Source of the DNA: Fibrella rubiginis
GTDB taxonomy: Bacteria > Bacteroidota > Bacteroidia > Cytophagales > Spirosomataceae
Direction of reading: 5' to 3'
DNA: 64,000 bases
Assembly (NCBI RefSeq): GCF_017353185.1
Contig: NZ_JAFMYV010000001.1
Coordinates: 620,001 to 684,000 of the forward strand
Position numbers and translations under genes: made by a program. Shown here piece by piece: positions 16,939 through 25,643 of this stretch. The first letter of the stretch is position 1, and every line of letters begins with the position of its first letter. The notes beneath the pieces are model-generated. The model was not told the DNA's origin and did not search any database. It saw only the letters and a program-made list of their open reading frames with translations.

Positions 16939-19443
16939 TCAGTGATTCTCATTAACAAAGCTAGCTTGATAATCGTCGGCACTTAAAACCGTGTCATAGA
17001 GGCCGACGTCTTCGCCAATGTGTTTACTAATACCTACGTATGCTAAGCTAGCGTCTTCATATCGCTTAAATTTATAGACGGCGTCATTCATCAGCGCACT
17101 GTTAAACACGTTTAGGCTAACCAGCAACTCAAAATCTTTAACCATTAAGCCCGTTACTTTTTTGAACAGACCCGGCTCAAGTTGGGTGATAACATCTTTC
17201 AGGCTTCGCTCCCGGTAATCGGTCAAGTACATGAAGACGGGCACCCGCGTGGCAAACTTGATGAGCTTTTCCTGAATCTGTTTGCGCAGATTCTTGTACT
17301 CTTTTTCTTCCTCAGTCATTTTGCCTTTCTCCTTGTCTGTCAGTGGCTTATCATTTGCCTTCTTCTTTGCTTTTTGAACCGAGTCTGACTTATTGATGAT
17401 CGTTTCAATCTCCTTGTTCAGATTACGAAAGCCTTCAATCGTCATTAGAGCCGTCATGGCATCTTTGTTGTTCATTAGGCGTTGCAAGGTGTTGTTATCT
17501 ACGTTGACCAGCAACGCACTCTCCCAACGGCGGGCTAGCAACGTGGCGGTCGTGCCACTCATCGCCATATCTAAAATGCCCGCTGCGTCGACCTGCTTCA
17601 TAGAACTGCCATCATAGGCCAACACGGGCAGGAAATGAATAAACTCGGCCACTTTCGCCTCTGGGTTGCTCTCGTTTACGTTCAATCGGCAACTGTAGTC
17701 GGCTACCTGCCGCAATGCACGGTCGGGGGCAAAATCAAACACGTAGCATTCCTCTTTTACAATCTCCTCTTTGTTTGGCGATAGGCTATCGGAGTTTCTA
17801 ACTGTCCAGGGCGTTTGTACCCGGAAAGCAGCCTGGAAGTACGTTTCTGGGCTTGACGAGTTCCGTAGCATGAGAATGCCCGTCCAGGGTTTGACCGAAA
17901 CACCAGTCGTTAATTTGCCGCATGATAAGGTAATCGTCTTGGACGTCAGTGGATTGACCATTGCTGCCTGTACGGGTTTTAAGGCTTCGACACCCAACCC
18001 CGCACTATTGCCCGCCGCTACAACTACGGTATAGTCATGGTAGAACCGGTTCTGCTTTTGGGCCAACAGATTCTTCATCGCGTGGCAGGCCGCTACCGTG
18101 GGTAGAAACCAGAATGTGTGCGACAACAGGTTGAGCAGTCGGGAATCAGAAAAGGGCATGGGCGGCTTTTCGACACCCATTTTGAGGTTGTTGACGGCCT
18201 CCTCCAAATACGACCCACGTATGAGATCAAGCCACTTCTGAACTTCCGTTTCGTACTTGAACCGGGCCAGTACATCATCGCCAAGTGCCGAAAAGAACAC
18301 GTTCAGGTCAAACTCGTTGAACTCGCCACCCGTCGCAATTTCCCGGATCGAGTCGGGCAGCTGGTAGGTGAGCATGACCATGCGGGGTAGAGAGGCATAC
18401 GGGTTTGGCTGGCCCGGCCACTGTTCTTTGGCCCGTTGCTCGTCGGAGTACGTCCAGTTATAAATTTGTTCTTCAATAAATTCGCCGGAGGCAATGGCCC
18501 GGAAGGGCGTACCTGACAAGTATAGATACCCGTTGGTGGTGATGGGCATAATGCTCTCATCGAAGTAATCGATGCCTTCGCCCTCACCAAAGGCCACCTC
18601 TTTTTTGCCCTCAGCTTCAAAGAGTTCTTTGGCACTCTCGCGCCAGGCCCCGTAGTGGTACTCATCCATGACCACACAATCCCAGTGGGTGGCGTGTACC
18701 CACCCGTTGCGGGGCTTGATGCCCCCGGCTTCGTTCTTACCCAAATAATCCTGAAAAGAACCAAAGCAGACAATGGGCTTTGTTTTGTCGGCTTGCTCGA
18801 AGGACAGCGAACCGTTGCGCGAGATGAACTGCCATCCGGCAAAATCGACGTGGGTTTGCAAATCTTCTTCCCAGGCATTTTGCACGGCGGGCTTAAACGT
18901 CAGCACCAGGACTTTCTTCCAGCCCATTTTCTTTGCCAATTGGTACGTGGCGAAGGTTTTGCCAAACCGCATTTTGGCGTTCCAAAGAAAGTGGGGCGTC
19001 TGGCCCGGATTTTCGCCGTGAAAGCTCTGAAAATAAGCACTCGTCTTCTCAACGGCCTCGGTTTGTTCAGGGCGCATCCCGAAGGTAAGCGTCCGATTGT
19101 CTTCGTTTGCCTCGCCGCTTTTTAAGGCAATGACTGCCGCTTTCACCTGCGCCACTGTGCAGACAAACCATTCGCCATCCGGGTTGTGGATGCCCTTCTT
19201 ACGAAGATAACGGTGAATGTCATGGTCGTTGAACGCGCTGCCGTCGGTCCGCATCGCCGACTCCTCCAACACGATGGTGTACTTGACCTGACTGGTTTTT
19301 AGTTGCTCGGCAACGCGGTCTTTGGCGTTCCGGTTGGTGTAGCCAACCTTGAGCCACCCCGAATGACCGGGTACGTCGATCAGTTCGTAGGCATAGATAG
19401 TTGGCGTAGCCGGGGGCCGCGGCGGAAAGAAAGGTTGGCTCAT
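16939..19443 (-). CDS. GIY-YIG nuclease fused to DEAD/DEAH helicase (restriction-like subunit)
   Basis: 834 residues. Residues about 14-110 look like a GIY-YIG domain of the T5orf172 type (IYAYELID, WLKVGYT, Arg43, then EWF with Glu91). Residues about 122-560 form a superfamily 2 helicase: Walker A-like KMRFGKT (157-163), DEYH box (260-263), motif III LSGTPF (309-314), and a C-terminal half with TTGVSVKPWTGILMLRN. A lysine-rich, probably coiled segment lies near 680-720. The gene follows the methylase-like gene by only 5 nt, so it is translationally linked. The set resembles a restriction-modification or related defence operon in which this protein would translocate along and cut foreign DNA. 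Function is inferred. Confidence 0.85.
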   Translation of the reverse strand: MSQPFFPPRPPATPTIYAYELIDVPGHSGWLKVGYTNRNAKDRVAEQLKTSQVKYTIVLEESAMRTDGSAFNDHDIHRYLRKKGIHNPDGEWFVCTVAQVKAAVIALKSGEANEDNRTLTFGMRPEQTEAVEKTSAYFQSFHGENPGQTPHFLWNAKMRFGKTFATYQLAKKMGWKKVLVLTFKPAVQNAWEEDLQTHVDFAGWQFISRNGSLSFEQADKTKPIVCFGSFQDYLGKNEAGGIKPRNGWVHATHWDCVVMDEYHYGAWRESAKELFEAEGKKEVAFGEGEGIDYFDESIMPITTNGYLYLSGTPFRAIASGEFIEEQIYNWTYSDEQRAKEQWPGQPNPYASLPRMVMLTYQLPDSIREIATGGEFNEFDLNVFFSALGDDVLARFKYETEVQKWLDLIRGSYLEEAVNNLKMGVEKPPMPFSDSRLLNLLSHTFWFLPTVAACHAMKNLLAQKQNRFYHDYTVVVAAGNSAGLGVEALKPVQAAMVNPLTSKTITLSCGKLTTGVSVKPWTGILMLRNSSSPETYFQAAFRVQTPWTVRNSDSLSPNKEEIVKEECYVFDFAPDRALRQVADYSCRLNVNESNPEAKVAEFIHFLPVLAYDGSSMKQVDAAGILDMAMSGTTATLLARRWESALLVNVDNNTLQRLMNNKDAMTALMTIEGFRNLNKEIETIINKSDSVQKAKKKANDKPLTDKEKGKMTEEEKEYKNLRKQIQEKLIKFATRVPVFMYLTDYRERSLKDVITQLEPGLFKKVTGLMVKDFELLVSLNVFNSALMNDAVYKFKRYEDASLAYVGISKHIGEDVGLYDTVLSADDYQASFVNENH

Positions 19444-19448
19444 AAACG

Positions 19449-20969
19449 TTATTCCATAGGACGTACTGTACTCTCTATAGTAGCAATCTCGACCTCGTTT
19501 AATCTGTACCGCTGATATAATTTCTCATCGGTCCAATCACAATCCAGAGGAATATCAGGAACAAAAGCGTACACATCCTTTGCAGCATCTTGTGTCCCTT
19601 TGCGTAGAGATACAAGAAAGCGTACAAACCGTGTCCGTAAATATGTTGCATAACGTTCAGCCATCAATTTGCTGTCGAACACACCAGCTACCAAGTATGT
19701 CTCCGAACATGCTTGACCAGGTTCTCCAATTATAGGTTTACTAAGAAACATCGTTTCAACCGCAGCACTCGTACCCTGGACACGGGTCATCAAAACCTTC
19801 CATTTGTCAATCCACTCCGAATTTTGCTGAATATCTGACCGCTCAACCCAAGATATCCGTTGTGAGCCATAAAACTTAATCGCTGCCTGCAAACCTTCAG
19901 GTGATTCAGCCCCGTGATAATTTGTAGGAAAGCCGAAGGGCTTTCTACTAGAAACCCGCCTTTCCAAAGTCAGTTCTGGCTGATCTCCAATGCGGAACGC
20001 ACGAACTTTATTAAGAATGGGAATGGCTTCGTTTCTACGGACTAAAACATCGTAACTGTCTAAAAACCGCTTCGTTGGTTGGCCGACTGGTTCGCTATTC
20101 CACATCGTTTGTACAGAGCATTCACCATCATAATCTCGATCCCATAAGAAGTACGAGACTCCGCCTCTGATTTTTACATTAGGAAATGCGTCGTACAGTT
20201 TTGGATAGTCTATTAGGTGAGATATGCGGTGGTCACGCAGCATGGAATTACGAAATCCGCTTAATCCTTTTCCGCCAGCGAACCAACGGGACGGAATAAT
20301 CATCGTTAAATAACGTGGATTGAGTTTCTTAGCTTGCTCAACAAACAGATGATAAATGGGCTTTGCACTTTCGCCAAAGCCACTATCACTAAGTTGATAC
20401 GGTGGGTTGCCGATGATGACGTCAAATCGCATTTTTTTTACCAGTTTTTCGGGCTTGTCGGTATGAATAAATTGGTAGGCGTAGGTTTCCAGGTCGTTGC
20501 CCCGGTCGTAGCGTTCTTTGGTGGCTCCGCAGTAAGTGCAATTGCCATTTTTCCAGGTGTGTTCCGTCCGCTGAAACCGGATGTTTCCTTGCTCGTCGCC
20601 GAAGTGGTCACAGACGGAGTACGTACCGTTGGCAGTTTTGGAGCAGTAGACACTTCGGCGCGAGAGCAGGCCAGTTAGTTCGGTGATGGCAAGGCCAAAG
20701 AGCTGGTTTTTGTAGATGTGGTCAATCCGTTGTTGCGGATCGGGGATTTGCGTTTCAAGGCCCACCAAGAGCCGTTTGGCGATCTCTCGCAGGAACACAC
20801 CCGATTTGCAAACGGGGTCAAGAAAGGTAGCGTCTTTGTTTTGCCACAGGTCGGCGGGCAACGAATCAAGAATTTGGTTTGCCAGCGAAGGCGGTGTAAA
20901 TACTTCGTCGTTACTCAGATTGGCCAGACAGGTCAGTACGTCCGGGTTGTAATTCGTTGAGGGCGTCAT
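19449..20969 (-). CDS. Eco57I-type N6-adenine methylase-like subunit with NPPY motif
   Basis: 506 residues. The catalytic motif IV of adenine methylases is present (FDVIIGNPPYQ, NPPY at 188-191). The SAM-binding motif I is altered: FLDPVCKSGVF (49-59), where a glycine is replaced by lysine. A possible zinc-binding set (Cys109, Cys120, Cys144, Cys147) lies between them. The C-terminal part may be the target-recognition region. The start overlaps the end of the upstream SAM-motif protein by 59 nt in another frame, suggesting translational coupling. It probably acts as a complex with that protein and the helicase. Confidence 0.88.
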   Translation of the reverse strand: MTPSTNYNPDVLTCLANLSNDEVFTPPSLANQILDSLPADLWQNKDATFLDPVCKSGVFLREIAKRLLVGLETQIPDPQQRIDHIYKNQLFGLAITELTGLLSRRSVYCSKTANGTYSVCDHFGDEQGNIRFQRTEHTWKNGNCTYCGATKERYDRGNDLETYAYQFIHTDKPEKLVKKMRFDVIIGNPPYQLSDSGFGESAKPIYHLFVEQAKKLNPRYLTMIIPSRWFAGGKGLSGFRNSMLRDHRISHLIDYPKLYDAFPNVKIRGGVSYFLWDRDYDGECSVQTMWNSEPVGQPTKRFLDSYDVLVRRNEAIPILNKVRAFRIGDQPELTLERRVSSRKPFGFPTNYHGAESPEGLQAAIKFYGSQRISWVERSDIQQNSEWIDKWKVLMTRVQGTSAAVETMFLSKPIIGEPGQACSETYLVAGVFDSKLMAERYATYLRTRFVRFLVSLRKGTQDAAKDVYAFVPDIPLDCDWTDEKLYQRYRLNEVEIATIESTVRPME

Positions 20970-21636
20970 CGGCCAGATTCAGGAAGTGCGTGAGTGGATA
21001 GTCTTCAATTGGTGTTGGAATAAATGCCTGATCACCCATGTCCGAAAACAGGTTTGGGCCTTCCATAGGCTGATTTTTTAGCAGTTTATCCATTGTGTAA
21101 TCACGCCGTTTCACCATGTTACCGGTAGCGAATCCCCATTCAGAGAAGATAATCGGCTCGGCTTTTTCGTCCGGTGTCTTCAGGTTGAGCGCGTCTCCCC
21201 ATAGAATATTCCGACTTAGAATGAATCGATATGTAGCTCGGCAAGCATTGGAACAACGGTCACTAAAAAGCTGCTTGTATTGCGTATCTACTAACTGAAA
21301 TAGTCGCTCACGGCACTCTTCCACGTTGTCTTCAAGGATATCAACACCATAAATACTGGAGACGGCTTGGGCTGCATAGCGTTCCCACTGAGCTTGGCGG
21401 CTTGCGTACCAACTTGTTACGACAGTCAGTTTTCGGCGTAGCACCTCAACCAGGAAGTTGCCGGTGCCGCAGGCGGGTTCCAGAAAGCGGGAGTCGATTC
21501 GCTCGGTTTCGTCTTTAACCAAATCGAGCATGGCGTTTACTTCTCGTTCCGACGTAAATACTTCGCCGTGATCGGCTACTCGCTTCTTAGATTTTACTTG
21601 CCTGTCCGCTTGTATTACTTGAGCTAACTCAGTCAT
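20911..21636 (-). CDS. Methylase-like subunit with intact SAM-binding motif but no NPPY
   Basis: 241 residues. It begins with a polar segment and DHGEVFTS, followed by a canonical SAM motif I, FLEPACGTGNFL (51-62). Where an NPPY motif would be expected there is PIIFSEWGF, and the protein ends soon after, so it cannot methylate alone by the usual mechanism. The next gene supplies NPPY but has a changed motif I, which suggests two complementary halves of one enzyme. It is the first gene of the three-gene minus-strand operon. An 18-nt near-palindrome (TTAGCGCG TT CGCGCTAA) lies 29 nt upstream. Confidence 0.85.
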   Translation of the reverse strand: MTELAQVIQADRQVKSKKRVADHGEVFTSEREVNAMLDLVKDETERIDSRFLEPACGTGNFLVEVLRRKLTVVTSWYASRQAQWERYAAQAVSSIYGVDILEDNVEECRERLFQLVDTQYKQLFSDRCSNACRATYRFILSRNILWGDALNLKTPDEKAEPIIFSEWGFATGNMVKRRDYTMDKLLKNQPMEGPNLFSDMGDQAFIPTPIEDYPLTHFLNLADDALNELQPGRTDLSGQSE

Positions 21637-21664
21637 TATTCATGTATGCTACTGTGTAGCTAAG

Positions 21665-21682
21665 TTAGCGCGTTCGCGCTAA
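21665..21682. promoter_or_regulatory. Short inverted repeat upstream of the methylase operon
   Basis: TTAGCGCG and CGCGCTAA are separated by TT, centred 37 nt before the first methylase-like gene. It could be an operator for timed expression of the operon or a small hairpin; this is an inference. Confidence 0.35.
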
Positions 21683-21736
21683 GGCCACGATATCAGGCCC
21701 ACGTTTTTAGTGATTTTGATTCTCTGAAAAAAACCG

Positions 21737-21917
21737 GTTTGAGATAGCGGAGCAGTCCCAGCGGGGTGTCCTATTAATAGCAACATGGGGCAACAAATGC
21801 TAGTTAGCTCCGTCAGGAGCGGCCTATCCGGGTCGCCCCTACAGGGCTTATGGTCAATTAGAATCATCTTAAGCTTTTGACAGGACACCCCGCTGGGGCT
21901 GCTCCGCTATCTCAAAC
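21737..21917. mobile_element. MITE-like element with 36-bp terminal inverted repeats
   Basis: The arms 21737-21772 and 21882-21917 are complementary over 36 nt with one mismatch (they start GTTTGAGATAGCGGAGCAG). The 109-nt interior holds smaller hairpins (GCTCCGTCAGGAGC; GCCCCTACAGGGC) and no open frame. No target-site duplication was found. It lies at the right border of the island, 6 nt from the stop codon of the iron-sulfur gene. Confidence 0.6.
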
Positions 21918-21923
21918 AGCTTG

Positions 21924-22193
21924 TTAAATCTTCCGCGACGACACCGGGCCGTTTTCCAGGTTGAGTACGCCCCGTGGGCAGACGGATGAGCAGATACCGC
22001 AGCCCACGCACGAGGAACGCACGATGTCTTGTCCTTTTTGGGCATAGGCCCGCACGTCGATGCCCATTTCGCAGTAGGTGGAACAGTTGCCGCAGGAGAT
22101 GCACTGCCCGCCGTTGGTGGTGATGCGGAAGCGCGATTTAAACCGCTGAACGATACCCAGATACGCCGCCAGCGGACAGCCGAATCGGCACCA
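21924..22193 (-). repeat. Direct repeat copy 2 at right border of the island
   Basis: This is the last 270 nt of the full-length iron-sulfur protein gene, in the same orientation as the orphan copy at 14833-15102. The two copies are colinear. Outside the last eight codons most differences are silent. Confidence 0.9.
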
Positions 22194-23429
22194 CACACGG
22201 CTGCCCATGAGCGGGTAAAAGCCCGTACCCACTACCCCCGCGAAAATAGACCCGATCAGAAAACCATACGCCTTCCGCACGCTGTAGGAGTCGAGAAACC
22301 CAAACAGAGCCGACTGACCCGAAACGTATGAGTACAACACCAGCGCAGTCATGACTACGGCAAACACCAGCACCGAATGCACAATCACGCGCTCGAATTT
22401 CCAGGCCTTCAGCGACTTGTCGGACAGGTGCCGGAAGGGGTCGCCGAGGGTTTCGGCCAGGCCACCGCAGCCACACACCCACGAGCAATACCAGCGTTTG
22501 CCCGTGAAATAGGTAATCACCGGCACCCCCACCGTAGAGAGCGCCGTGCCCCAGACGAACATGAAGATGCCCAGCGTACCGGCCTTTAGTTTGGCGTTGA
22601 TTTCATAGTCGAAAAAGAAGTCGTAGTCCAGCGGCCAGATGCTTTTCAGGTCCTGGTAGGGCGCGTTGAGCAGGCTCATCAATTCGGGAATGAGGAACGC
22701 GAAAAACAACTGGAAGCCCATTACCGACAGTGTGCGGTACTGCTGATACCGGCTGTGGCGGTAGTTGATAAGCATCCGTACGCCCATGACCAGTACAATA
22801 ACCGTATACAGCGTACCGTAGAGAAACCATTTGCTGGCGGTGCCGCCGTTTAGTGCGCGGCTGAGTGGGTCGACCAGCAAAGTCCAGTTAGTGATGTATT
22901 CGGGGTAGAAATACAGCAGCACGTAGAACCCGATCAGAAACGTACCCAGCACAATACCGATCCAGCCTACGTGGGTGGCGGGGTGACGCATAAGGCCGTT
23001 GTTGCGAATGCCCGGTTTGTCATTCAGGCGGGGGAGCGCGAAGAGAATGCCGCCCAGCGCCGCCAGCCCAAAGCTGAGCCAAAACCACAGCCCGGCATTA
23101 GCTACGGGAGACCCAACAGTGCTCCGTTTGGTGAGGTCGAAGAGGTACTCGTCGTAGATGACGGCTTTCCAGTTTTGTTTAGCTTCCTGCTCAGCATTGT
23201 AGCCGTTGATGGCGCCGCGCAGGTCGCCTACAAAGGCCCACTGATTCGTATATGTTTTGCCCAGAAGTGGCTCCAGCCGTGATGCCAGGGCCGTTTGGTG
23301 TTCCGGTTTCAGCGTCTGTTTGACCACCGGTTCTGTCAACTCGAACTGGCCGAGTGTCAGCACGAAGATGAAAACGGCAAAGCCAAGCAGGAACAGGCCA
23401 AGACCAAGGGGGCGCAGGAAAGCGGGCAT
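21924..23429 (-). CDS. 4Fe-4S membrane protein, NapH/CcoG-like electron-transfer protein
   Basis: 501 residues from the ATG at 23429. A longer open frame to 23558 would translate an inverted-repeat arm. The protein has about six membrane helices, two membrane-border cysteine motifs (CSWVCGCGGL and CRFGCPLAAYLG) typical of NapH/CcoG/RdxA proteins, and two C-terminal 4Fe-4S motifs (CISCGNCSTYC, CVGCGICSSVCPRG). It probably transfers electrons at the inner membrane. It is distinct from the CcoG at 58908. The last 90 codons are duplicated beyond the island, so the present C-terminus may have arrived with the island. Confidence 0.85.
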   Translation of the reverse strand: MPAFLRPLGLGLFLLGFAVFIFVLTLGQFELTEPVVKQTLKPEHQTALASRLEPLLGKTYTNQWAFVGDLRGAINGYNAEQEAKQNWKAVIYDEYLFDLTKRSTVGSPVANAGLWFWLSFGLAALGGILFALPRLNDKPGIRNNGLMRHPATHVGWIGIVLGTFLIGFYVLLYFYPEYITNWTLLVDPLSRALNGGTASKWFLYGTLYTVIVLVMGVRMLINYRHSRYQQYRTLSVMGFQLFFAFLIPELMSLLNAPYQDLKSIWPLDYDFFFDYEINAKLKAGTLGIFMFVWGTALSTVGVPVITYFTGKRWYCSWVCGCGGLAETLGDPFRHLSDKSLKAWKFERVIVHSVLVFAVVMTALVLYSYVSGQSALFGFLDSYSVRKAYGFLIGSIFAGVVGTGFYPLMGSRVWCRFGCPLAAYLGIVQRFKSRFRITTNGGQCISCGNCSTYCEMGIDVRAYAQKGQDIVRSSCVGCGICSSVCPRGVLNLENGPVSSRKI

Positions 23430-23440
23430 AATGAATCGTT

Positions 23441-23582
23441 TGAATGTACAATGTACAATGAACAATGTACAATGGAGCTTTGCCAATTTGTAACATATAC
23501 GCCTCCTTTGGCGAATGGGTTTGCCTTGAGACGTATTGCGGGTAATACCATTGTACATTATTCATTGTTCATTGTACATTCA
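23441..23582. repeat. Heptad-armed inverted repeat in a divergent promoter region
   Basis: 35-nt arms (23441-23475 and 23548-23582) are complementary with a few mismatches and built of the 7-mer TGTACAA/TGAACAA. The gap lies between two divergent start codons (23429 minus, 23588 plus), so a terminator role is unlikely here. Confidence 0.85.
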
Positions 23583-23587
23583 CATCC

Positions 23588-24388
23588 ATGACCATCACCT
23601 TTATTGGCGCAGGCAACGTGGCCTGGCATCTGGCACCGGCACTGGAAAACGCGGGACATCACGTACTGTCCGTTTATAGCCGGCAGCTGACCCACGCCCG
23701 GCAACTGGCCACCATGCTCTACGACGCCCGGCCCATTTCAGACCTGAACCTGGCCGAAAACCCGTCGCAATTGTTTATTCTGGCCGTTCCCGACAATGCC
23801 ATCGACGAGGTATGCGCCCGGATTGTACTGCCCGAAGGGGCCACGCTGGTGCATACGTCGGGTGGGCAACCGCTGGAGAGATTACAGCAACTGGTGGGTA
23901 TCTACAGCGATATTCCGGTGAAAACAGGCGTATTCTATCCCCTGCAAACCTTCACGCGGGGTCGTGCGCTGCTCGATTTTGAACAGATTCCTCTCTGCAT
24001 CGAAGCCGACAATGACGAAACAGAAGGTCAATTGGTGACGATGGGGCAGGAGATCAGCACGATTGTATACCTCGTCGACTCAGCCGAACGGCGGGCGTTG
24101 CACGTGGCGGCGGTGCTGGCCTGCAACTTCACCAACCACTTCATGGCCCTCGCCAAAGATATCACCGACGCCGAAGACCTTGAATTTGATCTTCTGAAGC
24201 CCCTCATCCGCGAAACTATCCGCAAAGCCCTCGACGCCGAACACCCCGCCGACGTGCAAACCGGTCCCGCCCGCCGCCACGATACGCAGGTGATGCAAAA
24301 CCACCTGGCCTACCTGCGCACCCGCCCCGTTGTGGCCCGATTATATGGGGTGGTGAGTGAGAGCATTAGCGAAAGGGCGAAAGCGTGA
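23588..24388 (+). CDS. Rossmann-fold DUF2520 protein (putative oxidoreductase)
   Basis: 266 residues. The N-terminus has the dinucleotide-binding motif GAGNVAWHLAPAL (8-20). The C-terminal half is the DUF2520 helical domain (AVLACNFTNHFMALA), related to the dimerisation domain of 6-phosphogluconate/ketopantoate dehydrogenase-like enzymes. Proteins of this type are common in Bacteroidota and their substrate is unknown. The start is 5 nt beyond the right arm of an inverted repeat. The stop lies inside the arm of the next one. Confidence 0.85.
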   Translation: MTITFIGAGNVAWHLAPALENAGHHVLSVYSRQLTHARQLATMLYDARPISDLNLAENPSQLFILAVPDNAIDEVCARIVLPEGATLVHTSGGQPLERLQQLVGIYSDIPVKTGVFYPLQTFTRGRALLDFEQIPLCIEADNDETEGQLVTMGQEISTIVYLVDSAERRALHVAAVLACNFTNHFMALAKDITDAEDLEFDLLKPLIRETIRKALDAEHPADVQTGPARRHDTQVMQNHLAYLRTRPVVARLYGVVSESISERAKA

Positions 24389-24462
24389 ATAGTGAAAGAG
24401 TGAAAGTTTGCTCTAGCGTAAGCTGCTTTCGCCCTTTCACTCTTTCGGTCTTTCATTCTTTC
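24371..24462. repeat. Heptad-armed imperfect inverted repeat after the DUF2520 gene
   Basis: The arms (24371-24406 and 24426-24462) are made of GCGAAAG/GTGAAAG words and are partly complementary. The centre reads GCTCTAGCGTAAGC, a form of the core shared with the repeats at 33563 and 39356. The stop codon of the DUF2520 gene lies in the left arm. Confidence 0.7.
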
Positions 24463-24513
24463 GCCTTTACCTTTACCTCCGGATTCTAAATTCTATACTC
24501 ATTCCGTTTTTTC

Positions 24514-25434
24514 ATGAAAATCACCGTTGTAGGAGCCGGGGCCGTGGGAGCCACTTGTGCTGATAACATTATGCGTCGCGAGCTGGCCGAGGAGGTCGTT
24601 CTGCTCGACATCAAAGAAGGCCTGGCCGAAGGCAAAGCCCTCGACATGTTCCAGACTGCCACACTGTGCGGGTTCGACACCAAAATCACCGGCTCAACCA
24701 ATGATTATACCAAAACCGCCGGGTCGGGGGTTGTTGTGATCACGTCGGGCATTCCGCGCAAGCCGGGCATGACACGTGAAGAGTTGATTGGCACCAACGC
24801 CAACATTGTGAAAGGCGTGACGGAAAGCATCCTGCAGCACTCGCCCGATGCAATCATCATCATCGTGTCGAACCCCATGGACACCATGACCCAACTGACG
24901 CTGCAAACGTCGGGCCTGCCCAAAAACCGGATTATCGGCATGGGTGGTATTCTGGATTCGGCGCGATTCAAGACGTACCTGTCTATGGCCCTCGACTGCC
25001 CGCCCAACGACATCCACGCCACGGTGATTGGCGGTCACGGCGACACGACCATGATTCCGCTCACTCGCCTCGCCACCCGCAATGGTGTACCTGTGAGCCA
25101 GTTTCTGGACGAGGCTACGCTGCAAAAAGTAGCGGCCGACACCATGGTAGGCGGCGCTACGCTAACCAAACTCATCGGCACCTCAGCCTGGTATGCCCCC
25201 GGTGCGGCCGTGGCCGAACTCGTTGAGAGTATCGTGCGCGACCAGAAGCACATTTTCCCCTGCTGCGTAGCCCTCAACGGCGAGTACGGTCAGTCGGATA
25301 TCTGCCTGGGTGTGCCCGTTGTCATTGGTAAAGACGGCTGGGAACAGATCATCGACTACAAACTCACCGACGACGAACAGGCCACGTTCAACAAATCTGC
25401 CGAGGCCGTGCGGAGCATGAACAGCGTGCTGTAA
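24514..25434 (+). CDS. mdh: Malate dehydrogenase
   Basis: 306 residues, the length of the lactate-dehydrogenase-like MDH type. The NAD motif is GAGAVGATCADNI (7-19). The substrate region has SGIPRKPGMTREELI with the arginine pair typical of malate specificity, and VIGGHGDTTMIPLTRLA contains the catalytic histidine. It interconverts malate and oxaloacetate in the TCA cycle. It sits alone between two unrelated genes. Confidence 0.97.
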   Translation: MKITVVGAGAVGATCADNIMRRELAEEVVLLDIKEGLAEGKALDMFQTATLCGFDTKITGSTNDYTKTAGSGVVVITSGIPRKPGMTREELIGTNANIVKGVTESILQHSPDAIIIIVSNPMDTMTQLTLQTSGLPKNRIIGMGGILDSARFKTYLSMALDCPPNDIHATVIGGHGDTTMIPLTRLATRNGVPVSQFLDEATLQKVAADTMVGGATLTKLIGTSAWYAPGAAVAELVESIVRDQKHIFPCCVALNGEYGQSDICLGVPVVIGKDGWEQIIDYKLTDDEQATFNKSAEAVRSMNSVL

Positions 25435-25643
25435 GGCTCGTTTAAGCTACTCCGTCTTTTTTGGCCCGTTTAGTCAGTTGAGAGGGGTAATTTTTCGATT
25501 CACCTTCTTTTATCTGCAATGAAACTTGTTTCATCATAGGTTAGTAATCAAGAATTACGTCGGCCCCTGGTCGACGTATTTTTTTGTAGTAACTCCATTA
25601 TATCCGACTCTTTCCCTGCTGATTACTCAATTTGGCTACACCC

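Noticed and set aside
21924..23558. Longer N-terminus for the iron-sulfur protein
   Set aside because: The extra 43 residues translate an inverted-repeat arm (LHCTLFIVHCT); the ATG at 23429 starts a normal hydrophobic N-terminus.
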